From Lentisphaeria bacterium (GTDB lineage: Bacteria > Verrucomicrobiota > Lentisphaeria > Victivallales > UBA1829), in the NCBI GenBank assembly GCA_017623265.1, contig JAGAPM010000201.1, positions 1 to 6,007 on the forward strand: a stretch of 6,007 nucleotides of DNA, in the 5' to 3' direction. This document shows positions 5,726 through 6,007 of the stretch, piece after piece. The notes under the pieces were generated by a model. That model ran no database searches, had not been told where the DNA came from, and worked only from the letters and a program-made list of their open reading frames with translations. A program made the translations under genes and the position numbers. Positions within the stretch are counted from its first letter, which is position 1. Each line of letters opens with the position of its first letter.

Positions 5726-6007
5726 ATGAAATCCAAGTACAAACTCACCGTTTTGATCCTGCTGGTCGTTGCCGCCTGTCTGACGGTATATCTGGTGGCG
5801 CAGATCATTATTCCGGAACCGATTGCGGAAAAGCTGACCGATCTTGCCAATCCGCCTCACAATGCGGCAAAAAATCTGGTGGATGCCTGCCTGACCGGGA
5901 ATCCGGATCAAGTCTGCGAACTGCTCTCCCGGTCCTGTCGGGACAGAATTTTCCACAATGCAGCGCTCTCCGATACAGCGATCCGTCCGGAACAGGCGAT
6001 GCAGAAC
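5726..6007 (+). CDS. Hypothetical protein with N-terminal membrane anchor (3' end off the window)
   Basis: From the ATG at 5726 the frame stays open for 94 codons to the right edge. Residues 1-6 are basic (MKSKYK) and about 7-30 are hydrophobic, followed by IPEPIAEKLTDLANPP and a soluble region containing three cysteines (C55, C64, C71). V15-A16-A17-C18 fits a lipobox, but the chain stays hydrophobic after C18, so a single membrane anchor with the rest outside the cytoplasm seems more likely than a lipoprotein. AAAAGG (5709-5714) lies 11 bases upstream, slightly far. Another ATG at 5684 opens a different frame that also reaches the edge, but its product lacks the signal-like start and looks like a shadow. 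I do not recognise a family. It begins 56 bases after the ATPase stop, so it may share that transcript. Confidence 0.65.
   Translation, partial: MKSKYKLTVLILLVVAACLTVYLVAQIIIPEPIAEKLTDLANPPHNAAKNLVDACLTGNPDQVCELLSRSCRDRIFHNAALSDTAIRPEQAMQN

Noticed and set aside
5684..6007. Alternative plus-strand frame starting at the ATG at 5684 and open to the edge
   Set aside because: The product is Cys/Gly/Ser-rich without a plausible fold, whereas the overlapping frame from 5726 has a clear signal-like N-terminus.

Overview
The window looks like a chromosomal segment from a bacterium of the PVC superphylum, most likely Verrucomicrobiota or Lentisphaerota. The main clue is the 52-residue basic protein at 951-1109. 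Its start (MSKHPSLKGAS) and its core (KKRNVLKRFERI) match the lineage-restricted 'small basic protein' family that I know only from Chlamydiae, Verrucomicrobia and Lentisphaerae. The DNA is moderately GC-rich with tight gene spacing, and the intergenic DNA is AT-rich with recognisable sigma70-like promoters. No mobile element, CRISPR array, tRNA or rRNA is visible.

Layout: (1) 1-620, minus strand: an azlC-type branched-chain amino acid exporter subunit whose C-terminus runs off the left edge. (2) 621-950: a divergent intergenic region with one promoter facing each way and, between them, a nested inverted repeat with terminator-like hairpins on both strands. (3) 951-1109: the small basic protein gene with a strong promoter, a good ribosome binding site and an intrinsic terminator at 1138-1180. 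(4) 1222-3168: an Aquifex-type aconitate hydratase of 648 codons, split into two open frames by an in-frame TAA at 2476-2478. Both parts keep every catalytic motif I can identify, and the reading frame is the same on both sides of the stop. (5) 3178-5669: a three-gene ABC importer of the BtuF-BtuC-BtuD (cobalamin / iron-siderophore / haem) class: a binding lipoprotein, a FecCD-type permease and an ATPase. (6) From 5726 to the right edge: the start of an unrecognised protein with one N-terminal hydrophobic segment.

The genes from 1222 onward are on one strand and separated by -4 to 56 bases, so they probably form one transcription unit: aconitase, metal-chelate importer, unknown membrane-anchored protein. 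Aconitase needs a [4Fe-4S] cluster and the importer class carries iron chelates or cobalamin, so an iron or cofactor link is possible, but the sequence does not show the substrate. The point most worth checking is the in-frame stop in the aconitase: sequencing error, fresh nonsense mutation, or a functional two-subunit split. I found no convincing new multi-gene system here.
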